A stretch of DNA of 64,000 nucleotides from positions 2,232,001 to 2,296,000 of the forward strand of contig JAEVHH010000004.1 of NCBI GenBank assembly GCA_017607445.1, in the 5' to 3' direction. The translations under genes and the position numbers were made by a program. A model generated the notes under the pieces. It ran no database searches, was not told the origin of the DNA, and saw nothing but the letters and a program-made list of their open reading frames with translations. Origin of the DNA: Histoplasma ohiense. Taxonomy: Eukaryota > Ascomycota > Eurotiomycetes > Onygenales > Ajellomycetaceae. The stretch's first letter is position 1. Each line of letters begins with the position of its first letter. This document shows positions 46,413-58,701 of this stretch, piece by piece.

Positions 46413-47474
46413 ATGACCCTCGCACCTAGATTTGCTGGCCAGCAGCTCGCCGCCGGAGGCTTCGTGGGCACTAAGCATACGCTGGAAATTTGTTAGTTGG
46501 CATCCCATCTCCCCTTCCTCAGTCCAATTCATATATGTTATTGTGTAGGGCACATAGACTACAGAAACTACATGATAAACATGGCACAATGGCAAAATGG
46601 CTAGCTAATATTTTCCATCAGACTTGGACTATGTTTGTCCCGTAAGACCTCTTACTTTTCCCCCTGTCATCAAATCATTCCGTGGATATTTACTAGTTAA
46701 CTAATATGTATATATATGTACATATATAATCCAGTTCTCCGCCAAATTATTCCACACCTTCTACCCACTAATAACCGCGTTCCTCAATAACCCCAATTCC
46801 GCATCTTCCAAACACCTCCAGGTAATATTCCGCCAACAAATCCAGCCCTGGCACCCTTCCTCAACCCTCACACACGAAGCGGGATTAGCCGTCCTCAAAC
46901 TTGCTCCGGAGAAATTCTGGCCTTTCAGCGCTGCGCTATTCGCCAAGCAGAAGGAGTTCTTCGATGTGAGTGTCGTCAATGAGAAGAGGAACGACACGTA
47001 CGTGCGCTTGGCAAAGATCGGGGCCGAAGTAGGTGTTGATGAGGGGGCGATGTTGAAGTTGCTGAAAATTAGCGATCAGCCGGATAAGGATGGGAACCTG
47101 AATATCGGGAATGGGGTTACGACTGATATGAAGCTGATGGTCAAGGTGTGTTTTAACCCCCTTCTGTCTCTTTGTAGAGATCAATCCATTTGGCGGTGGA
47201 TGTTAACTTGATATACTCAAAAGGCCGCGCGGGTGGTTGGAACGCATGTTACCCCTACAGTGTTCTTTGATGTAAGTTTTTTTTTGCGCGGTTTGTTTAT
47301 AGGACCGTTGTTGGAAGTTGATGTTTGGAGTTGATTGCGGTTTCGGCAAAAATGAACTCTTCATGCTGACTAGAGGATATTTCTTTTCTTAAAAAGGGAG
47401 TCGAGGAGAGATCCATTAGTAGCAGCTTTACACGCGAACAATGGGAGGAATGGCTTCAGAAGAATGTCGTTTGA
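46413..47474 (+). CDS. Thioredoxin-fold (DsbA/GST-kappa-like) protein
   Basis: Five exons, 46413-46491, 46622-46641, 46735-47145, 47224-47271 and 47397-47474, give 211 residues. Exon 2 is only 20 bp, yet it restores the frame: HTLEI-YLDYVCP-FSAKLFHTFYPL. That reads as a thioredoxin-fold beta strand plus a CPFS motif (Cys about 32). The helical insertion follows (LTHEAGLAVLKLAPEKFWPF, SAALFAKQKEFFD). The cis-Pro loop is in VVGTHVTPTVFFD. The C-terminus is SFTREQWEEWLQKNVV. The single Cys of CPFS suggests a peroxidase, transferase or isomerase-type role rather than a dithiol oxidoreductase; no signal peptide is visible. The substrate is unknown. It is on the opposite strand to CKS1 and converges with it. 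Confidence 0.85.
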
Positions 47475-47971
47475 TTATTATCGGTCCGTTGAGTGATTTT
47501 AGGAACATCAGAATCAAGGAACGCAAAGACGATGCCTGGAAATTCTGACGATTAAACATGGGAAGAACAACTATTTGTGCAAAGAAGAGACTATGGATTG
47601 ATGCATACGTGTAGCACCTAATGAGAATGTGAGAGGGATGTGTTGGAACGGGCTCACGTGGATTTTTTTTTCTCTTTCCGTAACATAAAAACAAAGATGG
47701 AAGTGAAATAAAATATCTATATGGGAATAAAAAAACAGCAAGGAGAGTCAAACAAACAAATCAATTGATTTAAGGAATTTCGGAAAATATTGCCTTAATT
47801 CCCAAAGTCGATGTTGAAGCCTAATCCGAAAAGTATGAATGGATCACTTGAGATCTACATTGCTCTTCGGAGACCTGGCTTGATGATCGTGGACAAATGC
47901 AAGAACGCCCCAAGCATATATCGTTAGTTGTTTTTGTGTTCCTTTTGGAGAGAAGAGAGAGTCCAGGTTAA
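47475..47971. other. Convergent intergenic
   Basis: This is the shared 3' flank of the thioredoxin-fold gene and CKS1. Nothing else is seen. Confidence 0.5.
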
Positions 47972-48622
47972 CTAATTCGTGGGCGGTTGGTAATTAATTG
48001 GTCGCCTGTATCATACCAACCCAGTCAGTTATGTGAGACAGAAAACTATAGCAAAACAGAGCAATGTCCATCGGGGTGGTGAAACGAATGGAACACAACA
48101 ACTAACTTGAAAAGCAGAATGTGGGGCTCTGGTTCGTGGACTTCATAATGTTCCCAACCCAAGCTCTAAATGAGGAAGAGACATAGGCTTGTCAGCTTGT
48201 TCCACGATGGCTATAACATCTATAATATGTACCAGACAGGATCGAAATACCTGCGTGATGCCCAGGCCCCTCCACTCCTCCTCCCACAGCAACTTCAGTG
48301 TCCCCTTCGATGTATCGAAATAGTCGGTAGGTATCTTTTTAAGCATATTTTTTGGCAGCTGGACATGGCGATATTCGAACTCGCTGTCTGAATATCTATA
48401 CGGATGGAGTTAGACTGGAAGGGGTTTCCAAATACTTTTTTCTTGGTTTGCTCTTGGCTTCGATGGATTCGTTTCTTGTACAACCCCCAGAAGTGTAGAC
48501 TCAGATACGCGCACATACCTGGCGGAATAATGTATGGCTTCGATAAACTCCTCCAATTCCTGCCTCTCCGGTTCCAGAAGTAGCCGGGGTTTCTTATTCC
48601 TTCGGGAGTAGTCGATGTTCAT
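47972..48622 (-). CDS. CKS1: Cyclin-dependent kinase regulatory subunit Cks1
   Basis: Small CDK-binding phospho-adaptor that promotes multisite phosphorylation and cell-cycle transitions. Four minus-strand exons, 48622-48519, 48395-48251, 48165-48107 and 48005-47972, give 113 residues. The product shows the full Cks signature: RYSDSEFEYRHVQLPKNMLK, then LLWEEEWRGLGITQSLGWEH and YEVHEPEPHILLFKRP. HxPEPHILLFxR and the anion-binding Arg/Ser/Trp positions are all present. The N-terminus (MNIDYSRRNKKPRLLLEPER) is a normal fungal extension, and the short tail INYQPPTN replaces the polyglutamine tail of budding yeast. Every exon join falls in a conserved block, so the model is secure. Confidence 0.96.
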
Positions 48623-49617
48623 GGTTTCAAAGTGTAGAGGTTTTCTTTTTTGCACGGAAAGAAAAGGAAAGAAAGAAAGAAAGATAGAAAGAAAGAAAGA
48701 AAAAGAAAGAGAGAAACGATAGAGATAAATCCCAAACAAGTTATCTAGGTAATCTGTAAATAGCCTTCTCGCGCGTCAAGATTGTGGTCGTCAAGGACAA
48801 ATCCAGACGCGGGGTATAGTGGCCACTGGGGGAGATGATTGTTGACCGAGACACGATGGATGATCACACAAGAAACTTATTGTAGATGAGGAAGAACGAT
48901 ATCCGACGAAGGTGTTTCTGGGATGCCCGTGGCTCTAGCAGAAAAGACAGAGGGCGTGTGTGGAATGTAGATGAAGGCCTGCGGCACCAAACGAAGAGGG
49001 GAAGCGCAAAGTTGCGAAGTTGCACCTTTTTCCGTTGGAAGGTGCAGGGTTTGCTTTGTTTCGAACCTCGCAAGCGGAGGCCAAAGGAATCCAGTAGCAG
49101 CAGCAGTAGCAGAACAGGAGAAATGGTGCGTAGAGAAAGGTTGGAGTTGGGGTTGGCAATCTGTAGCAATGAGGGACGAACACCAAAAGTCTGTACTTGG
49201 TATTTATTGTACGGTTTAGGCATGCTGTTTACTGTCTAGATACAGAGACATTACGTAAATTACAGTGCAAAACAATGGGACAGCACCCCTGCATGCCGTA
49301 CCGTATCGTACCGGCCTGTTCTGGCCTCTGCGGCTGTCCGGTCTCCCGTAGCGAACATCGAGATACCTCGTAATCGGCGCGCTCCAGCATCATCGTGAGT
49401 TCGAACGCCGCAGGTTGCGCTGAGAGATCCAGCTCCGCCATTTTTGATCAGACCCGTGGCCTGCTCTCTTGTCTTCGTTGGCTGTACGAGCACTCCTACT
49501 ACTTGCCATTCTTATGTCCGACTCCTCTTTCCCATCCCTTCGCCACACCACTGCGAACCTTTCTGCTCTGTTTCTCGGAGCCCGCACCACACCTATTCCC
49601 GGGCAGCCTCCACAAGC
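48623..49617. promoter_or_regulatory. Divergent promoter region of CKS1 and RSC4, with a (GAAA)n run
   Basis: About 1 kb separates the divergent starts. A GAAA-type microsatellite lies at about 48655-48718, within the likely 5' leader of CKS1. An AGC-rich patch occurs near 49090. No gene is recognised. Confidence 0.45.
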
Positions 49618-52353
49618 ATGACAACAAAACGACGGGGAGCCATCGCAGGGTCTCCAGAGGGACCAACAAAGGGCCAGAAACGGCGCAGGACCTCAGTAAG
49701 TCTGTCGCTCTGTTTTTCTAACATTGATTTTTCAAAGTTGGAATGGATTGTTTTAGAGGCAGGAGGGCACAAGTGCGATCTGTTGCCCGACTCCCCGCTA
49801 GAGACCCCACCTACCGCTCAACTCATGTTATGTCGTTGTTTTGCCTAAGTATATGGACTAATGACTGATGCGACTAGACTTTTGTCCCCGAAACCGACGA
49901 AACTCCAGAGAAAACCACAGAAGCCGGCCTAGAATTACTCGCGCAAATCAAACAAGCTACTGATAAACAGTAGGTGTTTGGAGCTCCGGCGGAGCCTTTC
50001 CCGATTGACTAGCATGGAGATGCTGACTTGTAAACTTTTTGAAATTCTGCGATAGTGGACAACTTGTTGCAACTGAATTTCTTCATCTTCCTAACCGGGT
50101 GAGCTTCGATGTCCTCTCCATTCATTATGAATTTTTTTTTTTTTTTTTTTTTAAGAAGAAGAAAAAAATCCGACTAACCCCCGTCCTTTCGACAGAAAGA
50201 GAACCCTCATTATTACCAAGCAATTCGGCTTCCTATTGCCTTAGATATAGTGGAGGTAAGGTTAAATTTTCTATGAGCAATTTTGTGATATCTTTTTCGT
50301 CGAACAATCATTGCGCAGGTTGGTCACTGATGCATATATCTTGCGAGGTCTAGAGCAAACTGAGGAAGCACCAATACCCTTGTTTGACTCCTGTAGAAAG
50401 CGATCTCCGCAGAATGGTCAGCAATGCCAAATACTACAATGATAAGGGTTCAATGATCTTCTCGAACGCAGAGCGCATACGGAAACTAGTCGCAAATAGA
50501 ATGCCCACGATAAACCCAGCATATAACGATCCGAATTACGCACCATTTGCTACTCCTATACCTGAAGAGGATGGAGATGATGAAGAAAACCACCAGTCCC
50601 CTGAAGTCGGCAATGTGGAGGATGCTGGCGGCGAAGAAGAAAAGAAATCCACAACCGAGACGCCTGCCCTGGATCAGGAGGATGAGGCAAATGATAACGA
50701 AATATTCAACTTTGAGGGGGAAACTTTCGAAAGTGCCCAGGAAAAAATAATCGCGGGAATGATGCGACTGAAAGATTCAGAGTGAGTCGACTTTGTGGTT
50801 ATGCGCGGCTAAGCTTCTGCCTAGTTTGAGCGAGTACTGATACCCTTTCAGCGGCGAAGAAGTCTTTTTCCCTTTCCTCAGTATGCCAGATCGGAATTTG
50901 TACAAGGAGTATTATGAAATAATCAAGCACCCCGTGTCCCTAAGAGCGATCCTCAAACTCGTTCGAGGCACAGATGGACGGAAGAATTCTACGAAAGCCA
51001 CCCCGTTTAAGACGTGGGACGCTTTCGAGGAAGAAGTAAGCTATATCTGGCGCAATGCCAGGGAATTTAATGAAGATGGGAGTGAAATAGTCGCCCTTGC
51101 TGGCTCGCTGGAGGTATTTGTCGTCGAAATGCATGACTTTCCTCTCCTATATTGATTTTGCTGATCGAGATTCTAGGAATATTTCCTTCGACTCCTTGCA
51201 GAGGCACGAAAGAAGATTCCTGACCCTCCAGACACCACGAATGGCGATAGCACTGGTCCTCGTATTAAACTTCGCATGGGAACCACGAAAACTCCAGAGC
51301 CAGCACCGCAGAAACTGACTTTGCGACTTTCGGGGAAAATTGCTGGCCATTCGACAGTCATGGAACATGGTCAAGGTGGTGTTTCTATAGATACCGAAGC
51401 CCTACGTAGGCAGAAAGAGCACGTTAAGGCAAGTTCAAACGGTCTGGATATGCCAGATCGACCAACACCTCCAAGGAGAAACCTAAGAGATCGATCTGGC
51501 TCTGGAACAAGGGCCGCATCTATTCGAAACACGCGGTCTCAGGACCAAGAGCAACAACGACACGTAGCAGGGGCATCACCTAGTCGACCTTCTTCAGCCG
51601 TCAAGACAGAAGGCCCAGGGGTATCGACTCCCAATCTCAGAAGTTTGTCTAGTCAAGAATCCATGAAGCCGTCCCGCGATTCTTCCGGCTCTGCTGAGCC
51701 ACCGAAAATAATGGCCCCATTTACGAGCGCCGTTCCCATTCAGCCTAACAACGTACACGAAGTGTTGCAACCAGTCAGTTCCAGTTCACATCCATACCCG
51801 TCCCCGGCCCCAACGTCGTTTCCGATGAACATAAGAGCACCACATCTTGGCAAAGGTAAGCATCCACATTAGACGAAAGGATACCCCTTTAAAATAATCA
51901 GCAGAGAAAAGAAATTAAATTGAAGCATTGAAATTAGGCCGTTTGATATCCAACGTCAGGTTATTCAGCCATCCAAACCTCGACCTGCGACAATCATTTC
52001 TTCTAGACATCCCACCCTCATCAGCACAGCTACAACAGTCAATAACGATCAACCTCCCGGCAAAATCCCACATTCTCTGCGTCTCTCCGACGATTATCCC
52101 AAGCTCACTACAACGAACGACGCAGCTCACCGTTACCATCGGCAGCCAACTTCTGTCACCGATGTTGTCACCGTCACGAACCATGGACCCAACAGAACCC
52201 TATTATGAGGTCCGACTGGGTGTCGGCGTTACCAAGATTGATATTGAAATGTCCTCTTATGCCACTCGAGGTGGAAGTGGGTTGAAATCATCACCCGGTC
52301 AAGATGCCGAATACGAGCGGTTGACGGTCTATGCTAACCTGATGAGAGCGTGA
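49618..52353 (+). CDS. RSC4: RSC chromatin-remodelling subunit, Rsc4-like double bromodomain protein
   Basis: Predicted nuclear acetyl-lysine reader of the RSC/SWI-SNF complex. Eight exons, 49618-49695, 49878-49969, 50056-50098, 50196-50255, 50354-50781, 50852-51113, 51177-51855 and 51938-52353, give 685 residues. Bromodomain 1 (about 40-135) reads KENPHYYQAIRLPIALDIVE, then KLRKHQYPCLTPVESDLRRM and VSNAKYYND with the acetyl-lysine Asn. An acidic linker follows. Bromodomain 2 (about 225-330) reads MPDRNLYKEYYEIIKHPVSL and IWRNAREFNEDGS, then EEYFLRLLAEARKKIPDP. A Ser/Pro-rich middle precedes a conserved C-terminal domain: SITINLPAKSHILCVSPTII, YYEVRLGVGVTKIDIEM and DAEYERLTVYANLM. That tail is what suggests Rsc4 rather than Rsc1/2, which would carry BAH domains. 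Confidence 0.88.
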
Positions 52354-53174
52354 GAGCAAGTGTTAAATTAATCAGGGGATTGTCGTTAGGCATCTTCAGA
52401 CTTTTTTTTTTTTTTCCTCCTTTTTTCCCTGGCACTTCTGTCGAGAACTTGTGTAACAATTTTTGCACATATATTTATTACTTTCCTTCTCTCTTTCTCC
52501 CTATTTCCTTTGTTTCCTTCATTCTCTTCGATTTGTTTTGACATAGTTTGGCAGCGATATCCGGCGCGTTGGTGACCTTCGGGTGACTGGGTGGCAGATT
52601 TAATCTAGGGTGGGTCAAATTCTAGGCGTTCATGCGTTTTGCCGCTGATATCTTTTATTTCTTTTATTTCTTTTCTCAACGGGGGTATTTCTTTTTCTTG
52701 TACTGTACTGCTAAGGCTCACAAAGCTATCTACAGAGTAGCAGCTAGGGAATAGTTTACAACTGATTATACACAGCTAATTGATATTTTATATGGGCTAT
52801 TCCTGCTGGTTTTGTTCAATCGCAATGTTAACTAAGAGGGGAATCCTCTGACTAAGCATCCGTTGCTGGCAAATATCCCAAACAGGCTAGTCTCACTACG
52901 ACTCGAAAATTCAATTTTTAAAGGCTTTTTTTTTAATTGTTTGGCGAAAAAAAAAAAAAAGAAAATCAAAAAAAAAAAAAAATTCAAAAAAGATAATAAT
53001 ACTCATAAATAAAAAATCATAAACCTCCACAGAATCTTCACTGTTTTGATTTCTTATCTCCATACTCTTCTCCTGCCGCTCTCCTCCCTTCGTCGTTCTC
53101 CTTCCCTCATTCCTCCTTTGGCATTTCATTGAAATAAATTTAACAAAGAAAGACATATAGCACGTCTTTTCATT
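52354..53174. promoter_or_regulatory. Intergenic, promoter and 5' leader of SSB
   Basis: The 3' flank of RSC4 is followed by T-rich and A-rich runs (near 52402, 52924 and 52947-52985). A pyrimidine-rich leader runs directly into the SSB start. Such CT-rich leaders are common at highly expressed fungal genes. No specific heat-shock element is claimed. Confidence 0.45.
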
Positions 53175-55869
53175 ATGGCTGAGGAAGTTTATGAGGGTGC
53201 CATCGGCATTGATCTTGGTGTGTAATTTTTTTCCGTTCCCGTAACCCCTCCAGCCTGCCTGTTTCGCAGAGCACAACCCGAATCTAAATTATATATGATG
53301 GAGGATAAGGCGCCATGAATTGATTGAATATAATTGCTAATATTACCTTCCTGCATTACAGGTACCACCTACTCTTGTGTTGCCAACTACGAGGGCAGCA
53401 ATGTTGAAATCAGTATGTGTTTCCCCCACCGCACAAATCTGCAGCACACACACACACACACCATACATACACACCCATATATATATTCCTCCTCCTCTCC
53501 CGACAAATTTCACCCTTGGATTTTGACGCATCAGTACGCTAACAATGTCTTTCTTTCCCTCCACACAGTTGCCAATGAGCAGGGTAGCTTTACAACCCCT
53601 TCGTTTGTCTCGTTCACCGATGATGAGCGTTTGATCGGTGAGGCGGCTAAGAATCAGGCCGCAATGAACCCCCAAAACACCGTTTTTGATATCAAGTGAG
53701 TTTGTTCTCCGTACGAGTAGGGCTCTTTTTGATACGTTTATTTAGCCGAGGGAGTGGCTACTAACTCGGATGGTCTTCTACAGGCGCTTGATTGGACGGA
53801 GATTCGATGACCCGGTTGTCAAGAAGGATGTCGAGTCGTGGCCCTTCAAGGTTATTGAGCAGGGCGGAAACCCTCTTGTCCAGGTCCAGTACTTGGGCGA
53901 GACCAAGACTTTCTCTCCTCAGGAGATTTCCTCCATGGTCCTGATGAAGGTGCGTAACTTGTTGCTTGTTTTTATATATATACGGCTCTGCGTAAGTACT
54001 CACTCAGCATTGCGATTGATAACTAACTTGGTTTCCAAATAGATGAAAGAAGTTGCTGAGACCAAACTCGCCAAGAAGGTGTCAAAGGCCGTCGTTACTG
54101 TCCCAGCATATTTCAACGACAACCAGAGGCAAGCAACCAAGGACGCCGGTGCTATTGCGGGCTTGAACGTCCTCCGTATCATCAACGAGCCCACCGCTGC
54201 TGCTATTGCCTATGGTCTTGGCTCTGGCCGCTCCGACAAGGAGCGCAACGTCCTCATTTACGATCTCGGCGGGGGAACTTTCGACGTTTCCCTTCTAAAC
54301 ATCCAGGGTGGCGTTTTCACCGTCAAGGCTACTGCTGGTGATACTCACTTGGGAGGACAGGACTTTGACACCAACCTCCTGGACCACTGCAAGAAGGAAT
54401 TCCAACGCAAAACGAAGAAAGATCTCTCTGGTGACCCCAGAGCCCTCCGCCGTCTTCGAACCGCTTGTGAACGTGCGAAGCGTACCCTCTCTAATGCCAC
54501 CCAAACCACTATCGAGATCGATTCTCTGTTCGACAGCGAGGATTTCAACACTCAAATTACGCGAGCTCGTTTTGAGGATTTGAATGCAAAGGCGTTTGCT
54601 GGCACTCTGGAACCCGTCCAGCAAGTCCTCAAGGATGCTAACCTTGACAAGAGCAAAGTTGATGAGATCGTTCTTGTCGGTGGCTCCACCCGTATCCCCC
54701 GTATCCAGAAGCTCCTCAGCGACTTCTTCGATGGCAAGAAGCTCGAGAAGGTATGAACTGCATTCACACGCTAAACCCTGGCCTTTCACTGCCCTTTTAA
54801 GTTGCTTGACATCTAACAAACGATACAGAGCATCAACCCTGACGAAGCGGTGGCTTACGGTGCGGCGGTGCAAGCGGGAATCCTCTCCGGCCAGGCCACT
54901 TCCAGTGATACTAGCGATCTTCTCCTTCTCGACGTTGTACCCCTGTCCCTCGGTGTTGCGATGGGTTAGTCACGGTTCACCTACTTTCATATACTCTTTT
55001 GAAGAAACAACTACTCATATTTTTATAGAGGGAAATATCTTCGCACCGGTCGTACCCAGAGGTCGCACAGTACCTACAATCTGCAAGAAGTGAGGAATCT
55101 CCTTTGAAAATTTCACAACTACAGCCACTAACATATATTCGTTCCATTTCTAGAACCTTTACCACCGTTGTCGATAACCAACAGACGGTTAACTTCCCCG
55201 TCTACCAAGGAGAACGCACCAACTGTGAAGATAACACCTCACTAGGGGAGTTTACCTTAGCCCCAATCCCTCCCATGAGGGCCGGAGTTAAGTAACCTAT
55301 TTCTCCCCTAACCCCTGGCCTCCTCTCCACTGCTAACGTCCCCATAGAGGCCGCCCTTGAAGTCGTATTCGAGGTTGATGTCAACGGGATCCTAAAGGTC
55401 ACCGCAACTGAGAAATCCACTGGCCGCAGCGCGAACATCACAATCTCCAATGCCGTCGGCAAGCTCTCCAGCACTGAGATCGAAAACATGATCAACGGTA
55501 AGATATAATTGTCTTCCCCTATTTCTAAATATATATCTATATATATGCACATACCATATAACAATTTGAAATTTACATTCACTGACGTACATATCTACAG
55601 ACGCTGCCAAGTTCAAGTCCAGCGACGAGGCCTTCAGCAAGCGTTTCGAGTCGCGCCAACAGCTGGAGTCTTACATCTCGCGTGTCGAGGAGATCATCTC
55701 CGACCCAACCATGTCGCTGAAGATCAAGCGTGGTAACAAGGACAAGATCGAGTCTGCTCTAAGTGACGCCATGGCCCAGCTAGAGATCGAGGACTCCTCG
55801 CCCGAGGATCTCAAGAAGAAGGAACTCGCCCTTAAGCGATTGATCACCAAGGCAATGGCTACCCGATGA
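53175..55869 (+). CDS. SSB1: Ribosome-associated Hsp70 chaperone Ssb
   Basis: Cytosolic Hsp70 that binds nascent chains at the ribosome exit tunnel with its J-partner complex. Ten exons, 53175-53217, 53362-53412, 53569-53695, 53784-53949, 54043-54750, 54829-54964, 55029-55089, 55154-55286, 55350-55497 and 55601-55869, give 613 residues, the usual Ssb length. The ATPase domain shows IGIDLGTTYSCVANYEG, RIINEPTAAAIAYGLGSG, YDLGGGTFDVSLLNI and EIVLVGGSTRIPRIQKLL. The substrate domain has NFPVYQGERTNCEDNTSLGE and VFEVDVNGILKVTATEKSTG. It ends ITKAMATR, not EEVD, which together with the sequence distinguishes Ssb from Ssa-type Hsp70. At residues 441-443 I read PTICKKTFTT, where relatives usually have PTIKKRTFTT. 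A CA microsatellite lies in intron 2 (about 53443-53460). Confidence 0.95.
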
Positions 55870-56646
55870 ACTTTTATTTTTTCTTATGCTCCGTTTGCCT
55901 CTCCTGTTTCCCCGCTTTGCTTTTAACAACCAACGTTCCCTGTTTTTTTTTTTTAAAGAAAACGGGAGAAAGGAATGATAGAAACATTTTCGTATGTTAT
56001 TTCTGCCCGCGCGTGTGCAAGAAGGGCCCTCTTGGTTTTCTCCGTTCCTGTGTCTGTCAGTGCCCTGTAACGATCTCTTCCTTCCTTCTAATGAGATTCT
56101 TTCCTATCTATCTTGATCGAACCGAAGATGCAGCGAATTATTTTCATTTTATTTCTTTACATGCCTGCTGTTCAAGATCTCAACTCCCCTTTTTGTTTGT
56201 TTTAACTGTCGGCTACCCTCAAAATGGGTGTGATGTCATGAACTGGAGGGCTCGTCACGTCCTTTTTGATGTCCTTTTCTACTCTTTATGCCCATTGACG
56301 CACTGCACTTGTTTGTCACTCTCGTAGTGGTTTTCACAGCTACTAGAAAAAGTTTTGTTTTGTTTTTTTTTTTTTTTTTTTCCCTCTTTTTCCTTTTCGT
56401 TCCTTCTCTTTTCGTTTTCATTTTTATTTTGAACGGCCTGATATTTGCTCCGAATAAGCTTGAAATAAATGAAAGGCATATATTCCTCATAGTCCTCATA
56501 ATAAACTTGGAGGTTGATTTCCCTCCTAGGCTAGTTTCACTGGTAGTTCCAATCCTGTCTATGTGATTGTTACTGTTCAGGTGCCTCAGTTTTCCAAGGG
56601 AGCGCACCACAATGTTGATTTATACCCTTCCACGGGTCTAAACGAA

Positions 56647-56689
<43 letters not shown>

Positions 56690-58701
56690 TTTTTTCGGTT
56701 TCGTCGCTACACAGACGCTAGATGAGACCGCTCCAATACTCCTGACATGAAAAAACTCACCCCTCCTGTACGCAGGTTTTTGCGCTGCCATTTATTATTT
56801 CAAATTCTCGAAAACTTAGTCGAGAACGGTGATGCTCGTGCGTCTAATTTGGAGCTTCTACACAAACTGCATAGCGCAGTAGCGTTTTCTCAGGTTGGTT
56901 TCCAAGGCAGACCAGACCGGTGCCAAGCGCCACCCGGGATGTGGGGCCGATTCGGCTTGCCGATGCTGAAGCTACCACGGTCGGTTGGTGTGGAGTCATC
57001 CTCGGGTACTATGCAGCCTACCTAGCTCAATTGTGAAATACAGACTGTGGTCAGGAAATCGACAGTCAATTCTTCGGTATCAATCAAGAGAATGGTCTGA
57101 GCAACAATTAGGGATTGAAAGATTCAAGTTAAACTGCGATGAATGACTTATCCCGATGTACGGAGTACGGTACAGCACGTCGGTAATAATATCCAGCCAG
57201 AGGGGAGAAGGAGGATCGAGGGCCAGGCGTTAATCTGTAAGATCTATGAAATGTCAGAGAATTTCGACACAGGTTGAGGAACGTGCCGATTTCATCAAGA
57301 ACGATGAAGATACTAGTATCGGTCATTTCGCCGAGACAAACCCTCAAGCGCCCCCCAGGTCTTAATTAACTTCATCTTCCTCAAAGAAGCGGCTGCTACT
57401 CTAAGATACGTATACGCCTCGAACACAGCTTCTTGCAAATGCCATTCGACTCACGAATGCCACCCTCTCTTCCGCCAATGAATGTCATCGTGTCCCTCAC
57501 TGGCTTGATCATCGACCCTACCCGGCTCGATATCTGTGTTGCAGGTTTCAAATGCAAAAATGAACAGTCTTCCACTCCGACCCTGCGACTCATCGATCTT
57601 GCGAATATGAGAATACGTCCGACTCGGCATCATGAACCCTTATTTTCGCATCTCTGACAGTCTGAATCACCTGGCACAGCACCAATGGTTGGAACGAATG
57701 ATTTTGAGCGAATCTTGGTAAGAATTCTGGTGTCTCTACGAATCGTGCAATATTTTAACTTTCGCGAAAGGATATGTTACACTGAATAATCGTTTGATAC
57801 AGCTCTGATCTCGTTCAACAATTAGAGTAATTATCAGGCTTTTTATGTCCACGGTTCAGCTACTAAATCTATTATTGCTATACATACAAAGTTGAAGATA
57901 TTTTGATACTCTTCATCATGATGATCAATTGTGGGATGGAATCTTGCCTGTTAAATGGGCCGCGTTTTTATGGTGGATCTGGTGAAGTTTTTAATCTTGC
58001 CAGGAGATTTAGTGACTTTTGAACCGGAGTCTAAGACTCCAAACAGTTTCGACATGGTGGAAATTATTCATTGACAAGGCAACCAAGTCACCAAGGTGGA
58101 GGTGAGCATGAGAGTGTCACTGTGTCATATTCGCATCCTCGGATGAGCTCAACGAAGATGTATTTTGTCCTGGCATTTATTTTTCTTTGAAATGAGTTGC
58201 AGGATTGATTATACGACATAAACAAGTTGAATATTGCGATGAAGATAACTATCAGCGGAGGGAGTCCCTTCCACACGTTCTTTCTACCAATGTTTCTTTG
58301 GGGATCTCAACCACGCCGCCTCTCCTTTTATCCCTAAGGACTCTTTCTACCGACTTTTCCGTGAAAGCTTGCCGAATGTAGGCTAACTATATACGTTTCC
58401 CGATTATGCAGTTGCAAACCAAAACGACATCCACTAACTAATCCCTGCTTATGACTCAACTTTAGTTGAGATGCACGTCGTCATACCATGAATCAACCAT
58501 AACCTGGGGCTTGGGTGAGGACGCGGCTGCACAATATTTCCCTTCCCCAGCCATATTCAAGACAGAGACGAGAATTCATTAAGTTGATTTTCCCTGCTCT
58601 TCGTCACCACCTCTGGAGAGACGGCTACTCTGAAACCCCTTCCGGTGCGGTCCTTAAAAACTCTAAGGGAAACAGATTGGAAACTGTTTACATATTCTCA
58701 A
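55870..58701. other. Long non-coding stretch (2.8 kb)
   Basis: It includes the SSB 3' UTR with T runs (near 55946, 56370 and a T26-type run near 56672-56696), then AT-rich DNA with no recognisable gene. Frames up to about 150 codons after the SSB stop (55866-56327) are T-rich artefacts. The last part is the promoter and leader of the methyltransferase gene. Confidence 0.5.

Noticed and set aside
46266..46595. 109-codon minus-strand frame
   Set aside because: It overlaps exon 1 of the thioredoxin-fold gene antisense and has no motif.
53440..53465. CA repeat considered as a separate repeat locus
   Set aside because: It is a short microsatellite within an SSB intron and is noted in that gene's entry.
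55866..56327. 153-codon plus-strand frame directly after SSB
   Set aside because: It is T-rich 3' UTR sequence in an unrelated frame.
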